Shown here: positions 35,440 through 44,507 of the stretch, one piece after another
Layout: each line of letters opens with the position of its first letter
Numbering within the stretch: the first letter of the stretch is position 1
DNA from: an uncultured Winogradskyella sp.
GTDB taxonomy: Bacteria > Bacteroidota > Bacteroidia > Flavobacteriales > Flavobacteriaceae
NCBI RefSeq assembly: GCF_947498345.1
Contig: NZ_CANMJY010000009.1
Coordinates: 62,001-126,000 of the forward strand
Direction of reading: 5' to 3'
Length of the DNA stretch: 64,000 bases
Made by a program: the position numbers and the translations under genes
Notes under the pieces: model-generated
The model's database searches: none
What the model saw: only the letters and a program-made list of their open reading frames with translations
What the model was told of the DNA's origin: nothing

Positions 35440-36837
35440 ATGAAAAATCTTAGCAGATTACTTTTTGTCGCAGTGCTTCTTATGAGTTTTAGCACTACAC
35501 ATGGTCAAGACAAGAACAATCCATGGGCTATAACAATTGGAATGAATGCGGTTGACCCATATCCAGTTGGTGAAGACGCGCCTCAAGGAGATTATTTTGA
35601 CGAATACTTTAACGCAACTGATCATTGGAATGTTGTTCCATCGCTATCTACATTATCTGTATCTAGATATTTAAGCGACGGTTTTACTTTTACTGCTACG
35701 GGATCGTTTAATAGAATTGATAAATTTGGAACCAATTTAAATCCTGATGGAACTGAAGCTGGAACAAATAAAGTTAATGACTTAACGTATTATGGTGTTG
35801 ACGGTAGAGTATCATACAGCTTTATGAAATTAATTAAGTCTAAAAGTTTAGATCCTTCTTTAGGTGTTGGTGGTGGTTACACTTGGTTAGATGAAATAGG
35901 AGCTGGTACACTTAATGGATCTGTAGGTCTTACATATTGGTTCAGTGATAAAGTAGGACTTAATGCACAATCTACTTATAAGCATGCTTTCGAAGATTAT
36001 TTACCTAAGCATTTCCAACATTCTATTGGTGTAACATTTAAGTTTGGTGGAACTGATACTGATGGTGATGGTATATATGACCAAGATGATGCTTGTCCTG
36101 AAGAAGCTGGTTTAGAAATTTTTAATGGATGCCCAGATTCTGATAATGATGGTATTCAAGATTCTAAAGACGATTGTCCTAATACTGCTGGTTTAGCTGA
36201 ATTTAATGGTTGCCCAGATGGTGATGGTGATGGTGTTATGGATAAAGATGATAAGTGTCCTACAGTTGCTGGTTTAAAATCTCTTATGGGTTGTCCAGAT
36301 GCTGATGGTGATGGTGTTGCTGATGGTGATGATAACTGTCCTAACGAATCAGGTCCTGCAGCTAATAATGGTTGCCCTTGGCCAGATACTGATGGTGATG
36401 GTATATTAGACAAAGACGATAAGTGTCCTAACGAAGCTGGTACTGCTGCTAACAATGGTTGTCCAGAAGTTAAGCCTACTCAAGAAGTTATCGATACTTT
36501 AAATAGTTATGCAAGAACCATATTATTTGATACAGGTAAAGCATCTTTCAAAAAAGAAACTGACCAAGTATTACAAGCTATGGTAGCGATATTCAAAGAA
36601 TACCCAAGAGCCGATTTTGCAATAGAAGGTCATACGGATAGTGTAGGTTCTAAGTCTACAAATCAAGCTTTATCTGAAAGAAGAGCTAATGCAGTAAGAG
36701 ATTACTTAATCGCTAACGGAATTAGTGCTGACAGATTGACTGCTGCTGGTTATGGTGAAGATAACCCAATTGCTACTAACAAAACTAGAGCTGGTCGAAA
36801 AGAAAACAGACGTGTAGAGGTTAAGTTGAAAAACTAA
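35440..36837 (+). CDS. OmpA family outer-membrane protein with thrombospondin type 3 repeats
   Basis: The 465-aa protein has a signal peptide ending near THGQ and an N-terminal eight-strand barrel-like domain (to about residue 200). Calcium-binding TSP3 repeats (DTDGDGIYDQDDACP, DGDGDGVMDKDDKCP and others, about 205-345) link to a C-terminal OmpA peptidoglycan-binding domain (FDTGKASF, IEGHTDSVGSKSTN, LSERRANAVRDYL, NRRVEVKL). This layout is that of abundant flavobacterial P60-type porin-like proteins that tether the outer membrane to the wall. It is followed by a strong terminator. Confidence 0.94.
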   Translation: MKNLSRLLFVAVLLMSFSTTHGQDKNNPWAITIGMNAVDPYPVGEDAPQGDYFDEYFNATDHWNVVPSLSTLSVSRYLSDGFTFTATGSFNRIDKFGTNLNPDGTEAGTNKVNDLTYYGVDGRVSYSFMKLIKSKSLDPSLGVGGGYTWLDEIGAGTLNGSVGLTYWFSDKVGLNAQSTYKHAFEDYLPKHFQHSIGVTFKFGGTDTDGDGIYDQDDACPEEAGLEIFNGCPDSDNDGIQDSKDDCPNTAGLAEFNGCPDGDGDGVMDKDDKCPTVAGLKSLMGCPDADGDGVADGDDNCPNESGPAANNGCPWPDTDGDGILDKDDKCPNEAGTAANNGCPEVKPTQEVIDTLNSYARTILFDTGKASFKKETDQVLQAMVAIFKEYPRADFAIEGHTDSVGSKSTNQALSERRANAVRDYLIANGISADRLTAAGYGEDNPIATNKTRAGRKENRRVEVKLKN

Positions 36838-36867
36838 TAATATCTCAAACAAAATAAAATACATTTT

Positions 36868-36897
36868 AAAAACGCTCCGAATTCCGGAGCGTTTTTT
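36868..36897 (+). terminator. Intrinsic terminator after the OmpA-family gene
   Basis: CGCTCCG/CGGAGCG stem extended by A-T pairs, 5-nt loop and T6 tract, 12 nt before the addB ATG. Confidence 0.88.
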
Positions 36898-36908
36898 ATT
36901 TTTATAAA

Positions 36909-39671
36909 ATGATAAGTTTTATAAAAACTGTATTGCTAGATCTAAAAGCAAAAGAAACTAAACTCGAAGATCTATACTTTATCCTCCCAAGCAAGCGTGC
37001 AGGTGTTTTTTTAAAACATCAACTTTCGACATTATTAGAATACCCTATTTTCTCTCCTCAGATCCTTAGTATAGAAGAGTTTGTAGAAGATCTGTCTGGT
37101 CTTCAAAAGCTTTCAAATGCAGATTTACTTTTTAGATTTTACGATTCATATAAAACGTTAACTCCAAAAGTAGATCAAGAACCTTTTGAATCGTTTACTA
37201 AGTGGGCACAAATGTTATTACAAGATTTTAATGAGATCGACCGTTTTCTTGTTCCACAAGAACATATTTTTGACTATTTACATGCTATTAAAGAATTACA
37301 CCATTGGTCTTTAGAAAATGAGCAAACAGACTTAATAAAAAACCATTTACAGTTTTGGAGTAAACTTAAGGAGTATTATCTAATATTTACGGAAAAATTA
37401 TTACAATCTAAACTAGGTTACCAAGGCTTGATTTATAGAGAAGCTGCTGAAAACCTAGAAATCTATATAGAAAATAACAAATATAAGCATCATGTATTCA
37501 TGGGTTTTAATGCTCTTAATACAGCAGAGTCACAAATTATACAAGGTTTACTACAAAATGATTTAGCTCACATTTATTGGGATATTGATAAAGTGTTTAC
37601 TGATGATGATATACATAGCGCTGGGCTATTTATAAGAGCACATAGAAACCAATGGAATTATTTTAAAAAACAATCTTTTAATTGGGTAACCCCTCACTAT
37701 AGTGAACCTAAAAACATACAAGTTATTGGCATTCCTAAACTTGTAGGTCAGGCAAAATATATTGGGCAAATATTAGAGGATATTAGTTTACATAATAAAG
37801 AACTTAAGAGTGTAGCTATTGTCTTAGGCGAAGAACATCTGTTAATGCCTGTGCTCAATTCTATCCCTAATAATGTACCTCAGCTTAATATTACCATGGG
37901 TTTGCCATTAAAATTTGTTCCTTTGGCATCATTATTTGAACAACTTTTTTCTATTCATAGACATAAGACAGATAAATTTTACTTTAAAGATATTATAGAT
38001 ATCGTTTCTCATCCATCAATTTACAATCTGTTTGAAATAAACCATAAAAACTCATCTAATGCCATAGTTGAGCATATTCAAAAGAATAACTTGGTTTATG
38101 TTACTACTCAAGAACTAAAACAGATTGCCAATAATACTTCTGATGAGCTTATTGAGTTACTATTTCATTCCTGGGAAGACAAACCTAAAATAGGCTTGGT
38201 CAATTGCTTAAATATCATTTTAAGGATTAAAAAGCATCTAAGCGAAAACAAAAACATTAACCGTTTAGAATTAGAATATTTATATAGATTTAATACTTTG
38301 TTTAATCAGTTATTAGAGTTAAACTATAATTACGGCTATCTTAATTCGGTTAGCTCAGCATATAGTATTTATAGAGAATTATTAAGTGTAGAAACTTTAG
38401 ATTTCAAAGGTGAACCACTCGAAGGTCTTCAGGTTATGGGTATGCTTGAGTCACGTGTTTTAGATTTCGAAACCGTTATTATAAGTTCTGTTAACGAAGG
38501 TATTCTCCCATCAGGAAAAACCAACAATTCCTTTATTCCTTTTGATGTAAAAATAGAAAACAACTTACCTACTTATAAGGAGAAAGATGCTGTCTATACG
38601 TATCATTTTTTTAGACTCTTGCAGCGTGCCAAAAATGTTTATATCCTTTATAATACAGAAGTTGATGCCCTAAAGGGAGGTGAGAAAAGTAGGTTTATCA
38701 CTCAATTAGAAATAGAAAGGATACACCATATAAAACATTATGTAATTTCACAAGAAGTTCCAGTTATAGAAAAAAAGTTACAACATATATCTAAAACCCA
38801 ATCTGTATTAGACAAATTAAAGGATCTGTCTTTAAAAGGGTTTTCTCCATCTTCTTTAACTAACTACATAAGAAACCCTATTGATTTTTACTACGAGAAA
38901 ATACTTGAGATTAAAGAATTTGAAGATGTTGAAGAAACTATAGCTGCCAATACCCTAGGATCAGTAATCCATAATACATTAGAAGATTTTTACAAACCTT
39001 TAGAAGGGAATTTTTTAACGCTAGAGCATTTAAATACGTTTAAATCTAAAATTGAAAAAAAGGTAACTAAGCATTTTAAAGCTTTGTACAAATATGGGGA
39101 TTTTACACAAGGTAAAAACCTTATCATTTTTGAAATAGCTCAACGTTATATTTCTAATTTTATTAATTCTGAAATTGAAAGTTTAAAACTAGGAAATGAA
39201 ATAAAAATTATAGCTATTGAGACAAATAATACTATAGAGTTAAAAATTGAAGGTATAGATTTTAATGTTAAACTCACTGGAAAAGTAGATAGAGTAGACC
39301 AGTTTAATGGTGTAACAAGAGTTATTGACTATAAATCCGGGAAAGTGGAGCAAAACAAAGTTGAGCTTGTCAATTGGGAAGATTTAACGACAGATTATAA
39401 TAAATATAGTAAATCCTTTCAAGTGCTATGTTATGCCTACATGATGCATCAAAAGCGAAAGATACAATTGCCTGTCGAAGCAGGTATTATATCATTTAAA
39501 AATCTTAATGCTGGATTTTTAAAGTTTGGCAAAAAACAGTCAGCTTTTAGCAGGATAAAAGAACAATTAATTGCGGAAGAAACATTAAACAATTTTGAAA
39601 TTGAACTAAAAAAACTCATTTTAGAAATCTGTAATCCAGACATAGATTTTATTGAAAAAGAAATGGATTGA
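36909..39671 (+). CDS. addB: AddB-like PD-(D/E)XK nuclease subunit
   Basis: The 920-aa protein opens with a degenerate helicase-like region (FILPSKRAGVFLKHQL, where the P-loop is poorly conserved, as in AddB). It includes LQVMGMLESRVLDFETVIIS and NEGILPSGKTNNSFIP. The C-terminal RecB-type nuclease domain has GSVIHNTLEDFY, GKVDRVDQF and VIDYKSGKVEQ. It is the expected partner of AddA. Its stop codon overlaps a TTG that begins the adjacent, broken hydrolase frame. Confidence 0.88.
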   Translation: MISFIKTVLLDLKAKETKLEDLYFILPSKRAGVFLKHQLSTLLEYPIFSPQILSIEEFVEDLSGLQKLSNADLLFRFYDSYKTLTPKVDQEPFESFTKWAQMLLQDFNEIDRFLVPQEHIFDYLHAIKELHHWSLENEQTDLIKNHLQFWSKLKEYYLIFTEKLLQSKLGYQGLIYREAAENLEIYIENNKYKHHVFMGFNALNTAESQIIQGLLQNDLAHIYWDIDKVFTDDDIHSAGLFIRAHRNQWNYFKKQSFNWVTPHYSEPKNIQVIGIPKLVGQAKYIGQILEDISLHNKELKSVAIVLGEEHLLMPVLNSIPNNVPQLNITMGLPLKFVPLASLFEQLFSIHRHKTDKFYFKDIIDIVSHPSIYNLFEINHKNSSNAIVEHIQKNNLVYVTTQELKQIANNTSDELIELLFHSWEDKPKIGLVNCLNIILRIKKHLSENKNINRLELEYLYRFNTLFNQLLELNYNYGYLNSVSSAYSIYRELLSVETLDFKGEPLEGLQVMGMLESRVLDFETVIISSVNEGILPSGKTNNSFIPFDVKIENNLPTYKEKDAVYTYHFFRLLQRAKNVYILYNTEVDALKGGEKSRFITQLEIERIHHIKHYVISQEVPVIEKKLQHISKTQSVLDKLKDLSLKGFSPSSLTNYIRNPIDFYYEKILEIKEFEDVEETIAANTLGSVIHNTLEDFYKPLEGNFLTLEHLNTFKSKIEKKVTKHFKALYKYGDFTQGKNLIIFEIAQRYISNFINSEIESLKLGNEIKIIAIETNNTIELKIEGIDFNVKLTGKVDRVDQFNGVTRVIDYKSGKVEQNKVELVNWEDLTTDYNKYSKSFQVLCYAYMMHQKRKIQLPVEAGIISFKNLNAGFLKFGKKQSAFSRIKEQLIAEETLNNFEIELKKLILEICNPDIDFIEKEMD

Positions 39672-40507
39672 TACAAATAGAAAAAAATATCATATTCAAA
39701 AGGTAAAGTAAGAAACCTATTCTTATAGATGTATTTTATTCAAAACATAAAATCAATCAGCCCATAGTTATTTTCTGCCATGGCTACAAAGGTTTTAAAG
39801 ACTGGGGAGCTTGGCATATTTTAGCAAAATCTATAGCTAAAGCAGGGTTTTGTTTTATAAAGTTCAATTTCTCTCATAATGGAGGTACAATAGAAGATCC
39901 CATCGATTTTCCAGATTTAGAAGCCTTTGGTAATAATAGTTACACAAAAGAATTAGAAGATTTACATGATGTTATAGATTGGTCTCAAAACTATTTTCAA
40001 AATAACCCATTAATAAACACATCCCAGCTTTGTCTAATTGGTCATAGTCGAGGAGGAGGTATAGCCATTTTAAAATCATCAGAAGATAGTAGAATCTCTA
40101 AGTTAATTACTTTGGCGAGTGTAAGTGATTTTGAAAAACGTACTTCAACTACAGGGGATTTAGACGAGTGGAAAAATAAAGGAGTAAAGTATGTACTTAA
40201 CGGGAGGACAAAACAGCAAATGCCTCACTATTATCAATTCTATGAGGACTTTATGACCAATAAAAAACGATTGCATATTGAATCTGCTGAAAAACGACTT
40301 ACAATCCCACATCTTATTATTCATGGTAATGAGGATATCTCTGTTTCAATTAATGAAGCCATGGAGTTAAAAAAATGGAATCCTAAAAGTCGGTTAGAAA
40401 TCATTGAAGGAGCTAATCATGTCTTTAATACGAAACATCCATGGAAAGACATGGAAATGTCAAAAGAATTAAAAGCAGTAAGTCAGTTAATTCTTAATTT
40501 TGTTTAA
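39668..40507 (+). pseudogene. Alpha/beta hydrolase (dienelactone hydrolase-like), broken at the 5' end
   Basis: One frame runs from a TTG at 39668 to 40507 with a single in-frame TAA at 39704 (codon 13). Beyond it 266 codons are uninterrupted and clearly hydrolase-like: PIVIFCHGYKGFKDWGAW, nucleophile GHSRGGG, acid HGNEDIS and base GANHVFNTKHPW. No ATG, GTG or TTG occurs in this frame between the TAA and 40112, which is after the nucleophile, so a normal internal start cannot rescue it. Either the TAA is a nonsense change or sequencing error, or a rare ATT/ATA start is used. The natural N-terminus IEKNIIFKR then SKKPILIDVFY reads through the stop in frame. A short product starting at 40112 would lack the active site. 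Confidence 0.75.
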
Positions 40508-40531
40508 TTAGAAAACAAAACACTATAAAAT

Positions 40532-40562
40532 AAAAAAGCATTCCATGTCGGAATGCTTTTTT
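40532..40562. terminator. Bidirectional intrinsic terminator
   Basis: AAAAAAGCATTCC pairs with GGAATGCTTTTTT around a 5-nt loop, between the convergent hydrolase and rplY genes. Confidence 0.9.
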
Positions 40563-40584
40563 AAATATTTGAAATAAAGATGAT

Positions 40585-41232
40585 TTATTCTTGAGCTGTT
40601 TCAGCTGCAGGTGCTGCATCTGCTGCTCCCGCTTCAGTTGTTTCTTCGCCTTCTTCTTCATCTCCTTCTTCTTCATCAACAATTGCTAGTCTACTACGTC
40701 TTACTTGACAAACAACCGTATTGTCTGGGTGAAGGAATTTGTAGTCTTCGTTTTCTAACTCTGTGATGTAAAGCTTTGTGCCGATTTTTAATGGAGTAAT
40801 ATCTACTTCAATAAAATCTGGAAGTTTAGATGGTATAGCTTTTACTCTTAACTTACGGAAAGGTCTTCTTAAATTCCCACCATTTCTTACACCTATTGAG
40901 GTACCTGTAAGTTGTACAGGAATATCCATAGTAATTGGTTTGTCTTCAAAAATTTGATAAAAATCTATATGAAGAATTCTATCTGTTACAGGATGAAACT
41001 GAATATCTTGCATTATAGCATTATATTCTTCTCCGTTATCTAGGGCAATCACAACTGTATGCGCATTTGCGGTATATACAAGTTTAGAGAATGCCAACTC
41101 TGGTGCAGAGAAATGTAGTGGCTTGTCTCCTCCGTATAGTACGCAAGGAACCTGACCAGCATTACGTAAGGCTTTTGTTGACGTTTTGCCTACGCTTTCT
41201 CTTTGAGATCCATTGATTGTAATTGATTTCAT
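40585..41232 (-). CDS. rplY: 50S ribosomal protein L25 (Ctc family)
   Basis: The 215-aa long form binds 5S rRNA through its N-terminal L25 domain ([42 protein letters not shown]). A C-terminal TL5/CTC beta domain follows. It ends in a low-complexity acidic tail ([15 protein letters not shown]) rich in Ala and Glu. It is separated from prs, which lies upstream on the same strand, by 146 nt containing its own -7 box, so it may be transcribed alone or with prs, a pairing common in bacteria. Confidence 0.95.
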   Translation of the reverse strand: MKSITINGSQRESVGKTSTKALRNAGQVPCVLYGGDKPLHFSAPELAFSKLVYTANAHTVVIALDNGEEYNAIMQDIQFHPVTDRILHIDFYQIFEDKPITMDIPVQLTGTSIGVRNGGNLRRPFRKLRVKAIPSKLPDFIEVDITPLKIGTKLYITELENEDYKFLHPDNTVVCQVRRSRLAIVDEEEGDEEEGEETTEAGAADAAPAAETAQE

Positions 41233-41280
41233 TTCAGAAATTTTTAGTTTATATTATTAATTACCTCATTTTGAGGGCTG

Positions 41281-41288
41281 CAAATTTA
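41281..41288 (-). promoter_or_regulatory. Putative -7 box of rplY
   Basis: On the minus strand TAAATTTG, an exact TAnnTTTG match, lies about 50 nt before the rplY start. The leader between them carries a small hairpin CCTCA/TGAGG (41264-41276). Confidence 0.45.
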
Positions 41289-41378
41289 TAAATATATTAT
41301 GGAAATGCTAGTATATTTAAGCTATTTTTTGCTTATTAGGCAACTAGATGATGTGAAATGGAGCAAGTCCCTCTAATT

Positions 41379-42320
41379 TTACATCACAAATTTATTACTA
41401 ATGGATTTATTGTGATGAACATTATGCATAACTTCAGCAAATAAATTAGCGCAGCTTAAGACTTTTAGCTTCTTACTAGTTTGTTTTACAGGAATTGAGT
41501 TTGTGACTATTAATTCCTCGAGTTTAGAATTTTCTAGTCGTTCGTATGCACTACCAGATAAAATAGGATGCGTACAAATAGCGCGTACACTTTTTGCACC
41601 TCGTTCCATCATTAGATCTGCTGCTTTTGTAAGTGTGCCAGCAGTATCAACCATATCATCTACTAAAACAACATTCTTTCCTGTTACATCTCCAATGAGC
41701 TCCATGTGAGAAATAACATTGGCTTTAGCACGTTGTTTATAGCAAATAACAACATCGCTTTTTAATGCTTTAGAATAAGCATAAGCACGTTTAGAACCAC
41801 CCATGTCAGGTGATGCTATAGTTAGGTTATCTAAGTTAAGACTTTTCAAATACGGTAAAAATATAGTCGAAGCAAACAAGTGATCTACTGGTTTTTCAAA
41901 AAAACCTTGTATTTGGTCTGCGTGCAAATCCATTGTAATAATTCGAGTTGCACCAGCGGCCTCTAACATCTTGGCTATTAACTTAGCCGCAATTGGTACC
42001 CTTGGTTTATCCTTTCTGTCTTGTCTTGCCCAGCCAAAATAAGGCATAACAGCAGTGATATGTCTAGCAGATGCGCGTTTTGCAGCATCAATCATTAAAA
42101 GCATCTCCATCAAATTTTTTGGGCCAGGATGCGTAGAACCAATAATAAAAATTCGTGTTCCTCGAATAGATTCTTCATAAGAGGGTTGAAACTCCCCGTC
42201 ACTGTATGTAGATGTAATAACATTGCCTAGTTTAACTCCATAAGCAGTAGCGATTTGCTCTGCTAAATCTTTACTTTGAGTACATGTAAATATTTTTGCT
42301 TCTATAGTATTGTTAGGCAT
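41379..42320 (-). CDS. prs: Ribose-phosphate pyrophosphokinase (PRPP synthetase)
   Basis: The 313-aa enzyme makes PRPP, the substrate of PurF and other phosphoribosyltransferases. Motifs: the ATP-binding region FGWARQDRKDKPR, TMDLHADQIQGFF, SPDMGGSKRAYAYSK, and the PRPP loop VVLVDDMVDTAGTLTKAADLM. It is upstream of rplY on the same strand. An exact -7 box (TAAATTTG on the minus strand) lies at 42369-42376. Confidence 0.97.
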   Translation of the reverse strand: MPNNTIEAKIFTCTQSKDLAEQIATAYGVKLGNVITSTYSDGEFQPSYEESIRGTRIFIIGSTHPGPKNLMEMLLMIDAAKRASARHITAVMPYFGWARQDRKDKPRVPIAAKLIAKMLEAAGATRIITMDLHADQIQGFFEKPVDHLFASTIFLPYLKSLNLDNLTIASPDMGGSKRAYAYSKALKSDVVICYKQRAKANVISHMELIGDVTGKNVVLVDDMVDTAGTLTKAADLMMERGAKSVRAICTHPILSGSAYERLENSKLEELIVTNSIPVKQTSKKLKVLSCANLFAEVMHNVHHNKSISNKFVM

Positions 42321-42368
42321 TTGTAATCAGGGATTTAAAGCGTTGTTGGTTGTTTTATTAGTAAAAAC

Positions 42369-42376
42369 CAAATTTA
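42369..42376 (-). promoter_or_regulatory. Putative -7 box of prs
   Basis: TAAATTTG on the minus strand, about 49 nt upstream of the prs ATG; the -33 position at N19 reads TGTT, only a partial match. Confidence 0.4.
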
Positions 42377-42442
42377 GAAAAATATTTGTTGGGTTAACAT
42401 ATTAAACCTACTATTTTTATGTAATAACATATTTATATAATA

Positions 42443-42479
42443 AGAGACCTCTCATTTTTTAAATGAGAGGTCTCTTTTT
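42443..42479. terminator. Terminator of the rplM-rpsI-rpsB-tsf operon
   Basis: A 15-bp perfect stem AGAGACCTCTCATTT/AAATGAGAGGTCTCT with a 3-nt loop lies 25 nt beyond the tsf stop. The T-run is stronger on the plus strand; on the minus strand it is followed by TATTATAT, still adequate. Confidence 0.75.
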
Positions 42480-42503
42480 GCTAATTGCTTTTATGCAACG
42501 TAT

Positions 42504-43478
42504 TTATCCGACTGTAGCTCTTTTAAATCCAATAACTTCAACCTCGCCATAAGATTTAACATATTCTGCAACAGTTTGCTTTTCGTCTTTAATAAACTTC
42601 TGATCTAATAAACATTGTTCTTGATCTAAAGTTGTATTGTCAGAAATAAAACGCTCCATTTTACCTGGTAATATTCTATCCCAGATTTGCTCTGGTTTAC
42701 CTTCAGCTTTTAACTCAACCTTAGCTGCTTCTTCCGCTTCAGCCAAAACTTCTGGAGTTAATTGTGCCATAGAAATATACTTAGGTACATTCTTTAAAGT
42801 TTTGCCTAAACGTCCTAATTCTATATTATCTTTTTCGATAACAGCGATGCGAGCTTCAGTTTCTGAAGCCACATAAGCTGGATCAAAATCTTTGTAAGAT
42901 AATGTGGTTGCTCCCATAGAAGCTACTTGCATAGCTACATCTTTTACTAAAGTTTCAGCATTATCTACTTTAGCAGACAAACCTACTAAAGCAGCAATCT
43001 TATTAATGTGAACATATTGTCCTACGAAAGGTGCCTCTAACTTTTCAAAAGCAGTGATATCTAATTTTTCACCGATAACACCAGTTTGCTCAGTTAATTT
43101 TTCAGCAACGGTCATTCCGCCGAAATCACCAGCTAAAAATTCTTCTTTTGTATTATAGTTTAATGCAGCTTCACCTAATTCATTAGCAAGCTTTACAAAA
43201 TTTTCGTTTTTACCTACGAAATCAGTTTCGCAACCTAAAACGATAGCAACTCCTGATGTGTTATCTGAATTTATTTTTGCAACAGCAGCGCCTTCAGAAG
43301 AATCCCTGTCAGCTCTTTTTTCTGCTACTTTTTGACCTTTTTTACGTAAAACTTCAATGGCTTTATCAAAATCACCACCTGCTTCAACTAAAGCTTTTTT
43401 ACAATCCATCATACCAGCACCAGTTGCTTGTCTTAGCTTGTTTACTTCTGCTGCTGTAATTTTTACAGTGTTTTCCAT
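42504..43478 (-). CDS. tsf: Elongation factor Ts
   Basis: EF-Ts exchanges GDP for GTP on EF-Tu. The ATG at 43478 (MENTVKITAAEVNKLRQATG) is the family start; an upstream in-frame ATG at 43505 lies inside an intercistronic hairpin and is rejected. The 324-aa protein has the N-terminal UBA-like domain (GAGMMDCKKAL) and the core ADRDSSEGA ... CETDFVGKNENFVKLA. It is last in the ribosomal operon after rpsB, as in most bacteria. Confidence 0.97.
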   Translation of the reverse strand: MENTVKITAAEVNKLRQATGAGMMDCKKALVEAGGDFDKAIEVLRKKGQKVAEKRADRDSSEGAAVAKINSDNTSGVAIVLGCETDFVGKNENFVKLANELGEAALNYNTKEEFLAGDFGGMTVAEKLTEQTGVIGEKLDITAFEKLEAPFVGQYVHINKIAALVGLSAKVDNAETLVKDVAMQVASMGATTLSYKDFDPAYVASETEARIAVIEKDNIELGRLGKTLKNVPKYISMAQLTPEVLAEAEEAAKVELKAEGKPEQIWDRILPGKMERFISDNTTLDQEQCLLDQKFIKDEKQTVAEYVKSYGEVEVIGFKRATVG

Positions 43479-43492
43479 AGTTTTAAAATTTA

Positions 43493-43540
43493 AAAAGTCA
43501 TTCAATTAATTTTCGAGTTGAAAAGAATTAAATGACTTTT
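43493..43540 (-). terminator. Intercistronic hairpin between rpsB and tsf (attenuator-like)
   Basis: AAAAGTCATTCAATT and AATTAAATGACTTTT form a 15-bp stem with one mismatch. Inside the loop, TTTTC/GAAAA can form a smaller stem. On the minus strand it is followed by TTTTTAAATTTT, so it could partially terminate transcription or stabilise the rpsB message. Confidence 0.6.
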
Positions 43541-43559
43541 AATATTGTATAAATGTTAT

Positions 43560-44345
43560 TTATTCTTCTTCTTGAGCTGCTACTGGAGCTTTTTCAGCTT
43601 TCTTAGCTGCTGGTTTTGCTTCAGCATTTGCTTTATTGTCTTTATCAGCACGTTCAGCTTTTCTTTCATTAAGACCATCTTCTACTGCAGATGTAACAAT
43701 AGATAATATCTTGTTGATAGATTTTGAAGCATCATCATTTGCCGGGATTAAATAATCAACCTCTCGTGGATCGGAGTTGGTATCTACCATTGCAAAGATT
43801 GGAATGTTTAATTTCTGGGCTTCTTTAATAGCAATGTGCTCACGCATAATATCAACTACAAATAAAGCTCCTGGTAAACGTGTCATATCTGAGATAGAGC
43901 CTAAATTCTTCTCTAATTTAGCACGTAAACGATTTACTTGTAAACGTTCTTTCTTAGATAAAGAGTTAAATGTACCATCTTTCTTCATTCTGTCAATAGA
44001 AGCCATTTTCTTAACGGCTTTTCTAATTGTAACGAAGTTTGTTAACATTCCACCTGGCCAACGCTCAGTAATATAAGGTTGGTTTACAGCACCTGCTTTT
44101 TCTGCAACGATGTCTTTTGCTTGTTTTTTAGTAGCTACGAATAAGATTTTCTTTCCTGATGCTGCAATTTTGCTTAATGCTGCACAGGTCTCTTCAATCT
44201 TAGCTGCTGTTTTGTAAAGGTTGATAATATGGATGCCATTACGTTCCATATAGATGTATGGAGCCATGTTTGGGTTCCATTTACGTGTTAGGTGACCAAA
44301 GTGTACACCTGCTTCTAGTAGTTCTTTTACTTCTACTTTTTCCAT
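43560..44345 (-). CDS. rpsB: 30S ribosomal protein S2
   Basis: The 261-aa protein has the S2 start VKELLEAGVHFGHLTRKWNPNM, the signature ITERWPGGMLTNFVTIRKA and the C-terminal VDTNSDPREVDYLIPANDDA. A Lys/Ala/Glu-rich tail follows (AKPAAKKAEKAPVAAQEEE). It lies between rpsI and tsf, preceded by a 209-nt leader with several stems. Confidence 0.98.
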   Translation of the reverse strand: MEKVEVKELLEAGVHFGHLTRKWNPNMAPYIYMERNGIHIINLYKTAAKIEETCAALSKIAASGKKILFVATKKQAKDIVAEKAGAVNQPYITERWPGGMLTNFVTIRKAVKKMASIDRMKKDGTFNSLSKKERLQVNRLRAKLEKNLGSISDMTRLPGALFVVDIMREHIAIKEAQKLNIPIFAMVDTNSDPREVDYLIPANDDASKSINKILSIVTSAVEDGLNERKAERADKDNKANAEAKPAAKKAEKAPVAAQEEE

Positions 44346-44372
44346 TTTTGTAATAGTTTACGTTCTGTTGAA

Positions 44373-44444
44373 TTAGCAATGATTAAGTGGTTGCTTTTGC
44401 TCGCCTTAACCATTTAGATGCTAAACTAAATCCTCACATTTAGT
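44373..44444 (-). ncRNA. Structured mRNA leader upstream of rpsB (candidate autoregulatory element)
   Basis: Read on the minus strand, a first hairpin ACTAAAT/ATTTAGT (44425-44444) is followed by a long-armed structure. TTAGCA pairs with TGCTAA (44373-44424), enclosing GGTTAAG pairing with CTTAATC (one G-U) around a GC-rich apex (GCGAGCAAAAGC). It ends 27 nt before the rpsB start. Nested complementary arms upstream of an r-protein gene fit an autogenous control site, but no family was recognised. Confidence 0.5.
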
Positions 44445-44507
44445 GATGGACAACAATAACTGGTTTTAATTTTGCTGAATTATTCAGCGATTTCAATAAA
44501 ATAAAGT

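Noticed and set aside
36060-36470. Possible repeat array or antisense gene over the OmpA protein
   Set aside because: The repetition comes from thrombospondin type 3 coding repeats; the antisense open frame is a by-product of their Asp/Gly codons.
43479-43505. Upstream tsf start at 43505 adding nine residues
   Set aside because: It lies within a stable intercistronic hairpin and the added residues are not family-like; MENTVKITAAE at 43478 fits.
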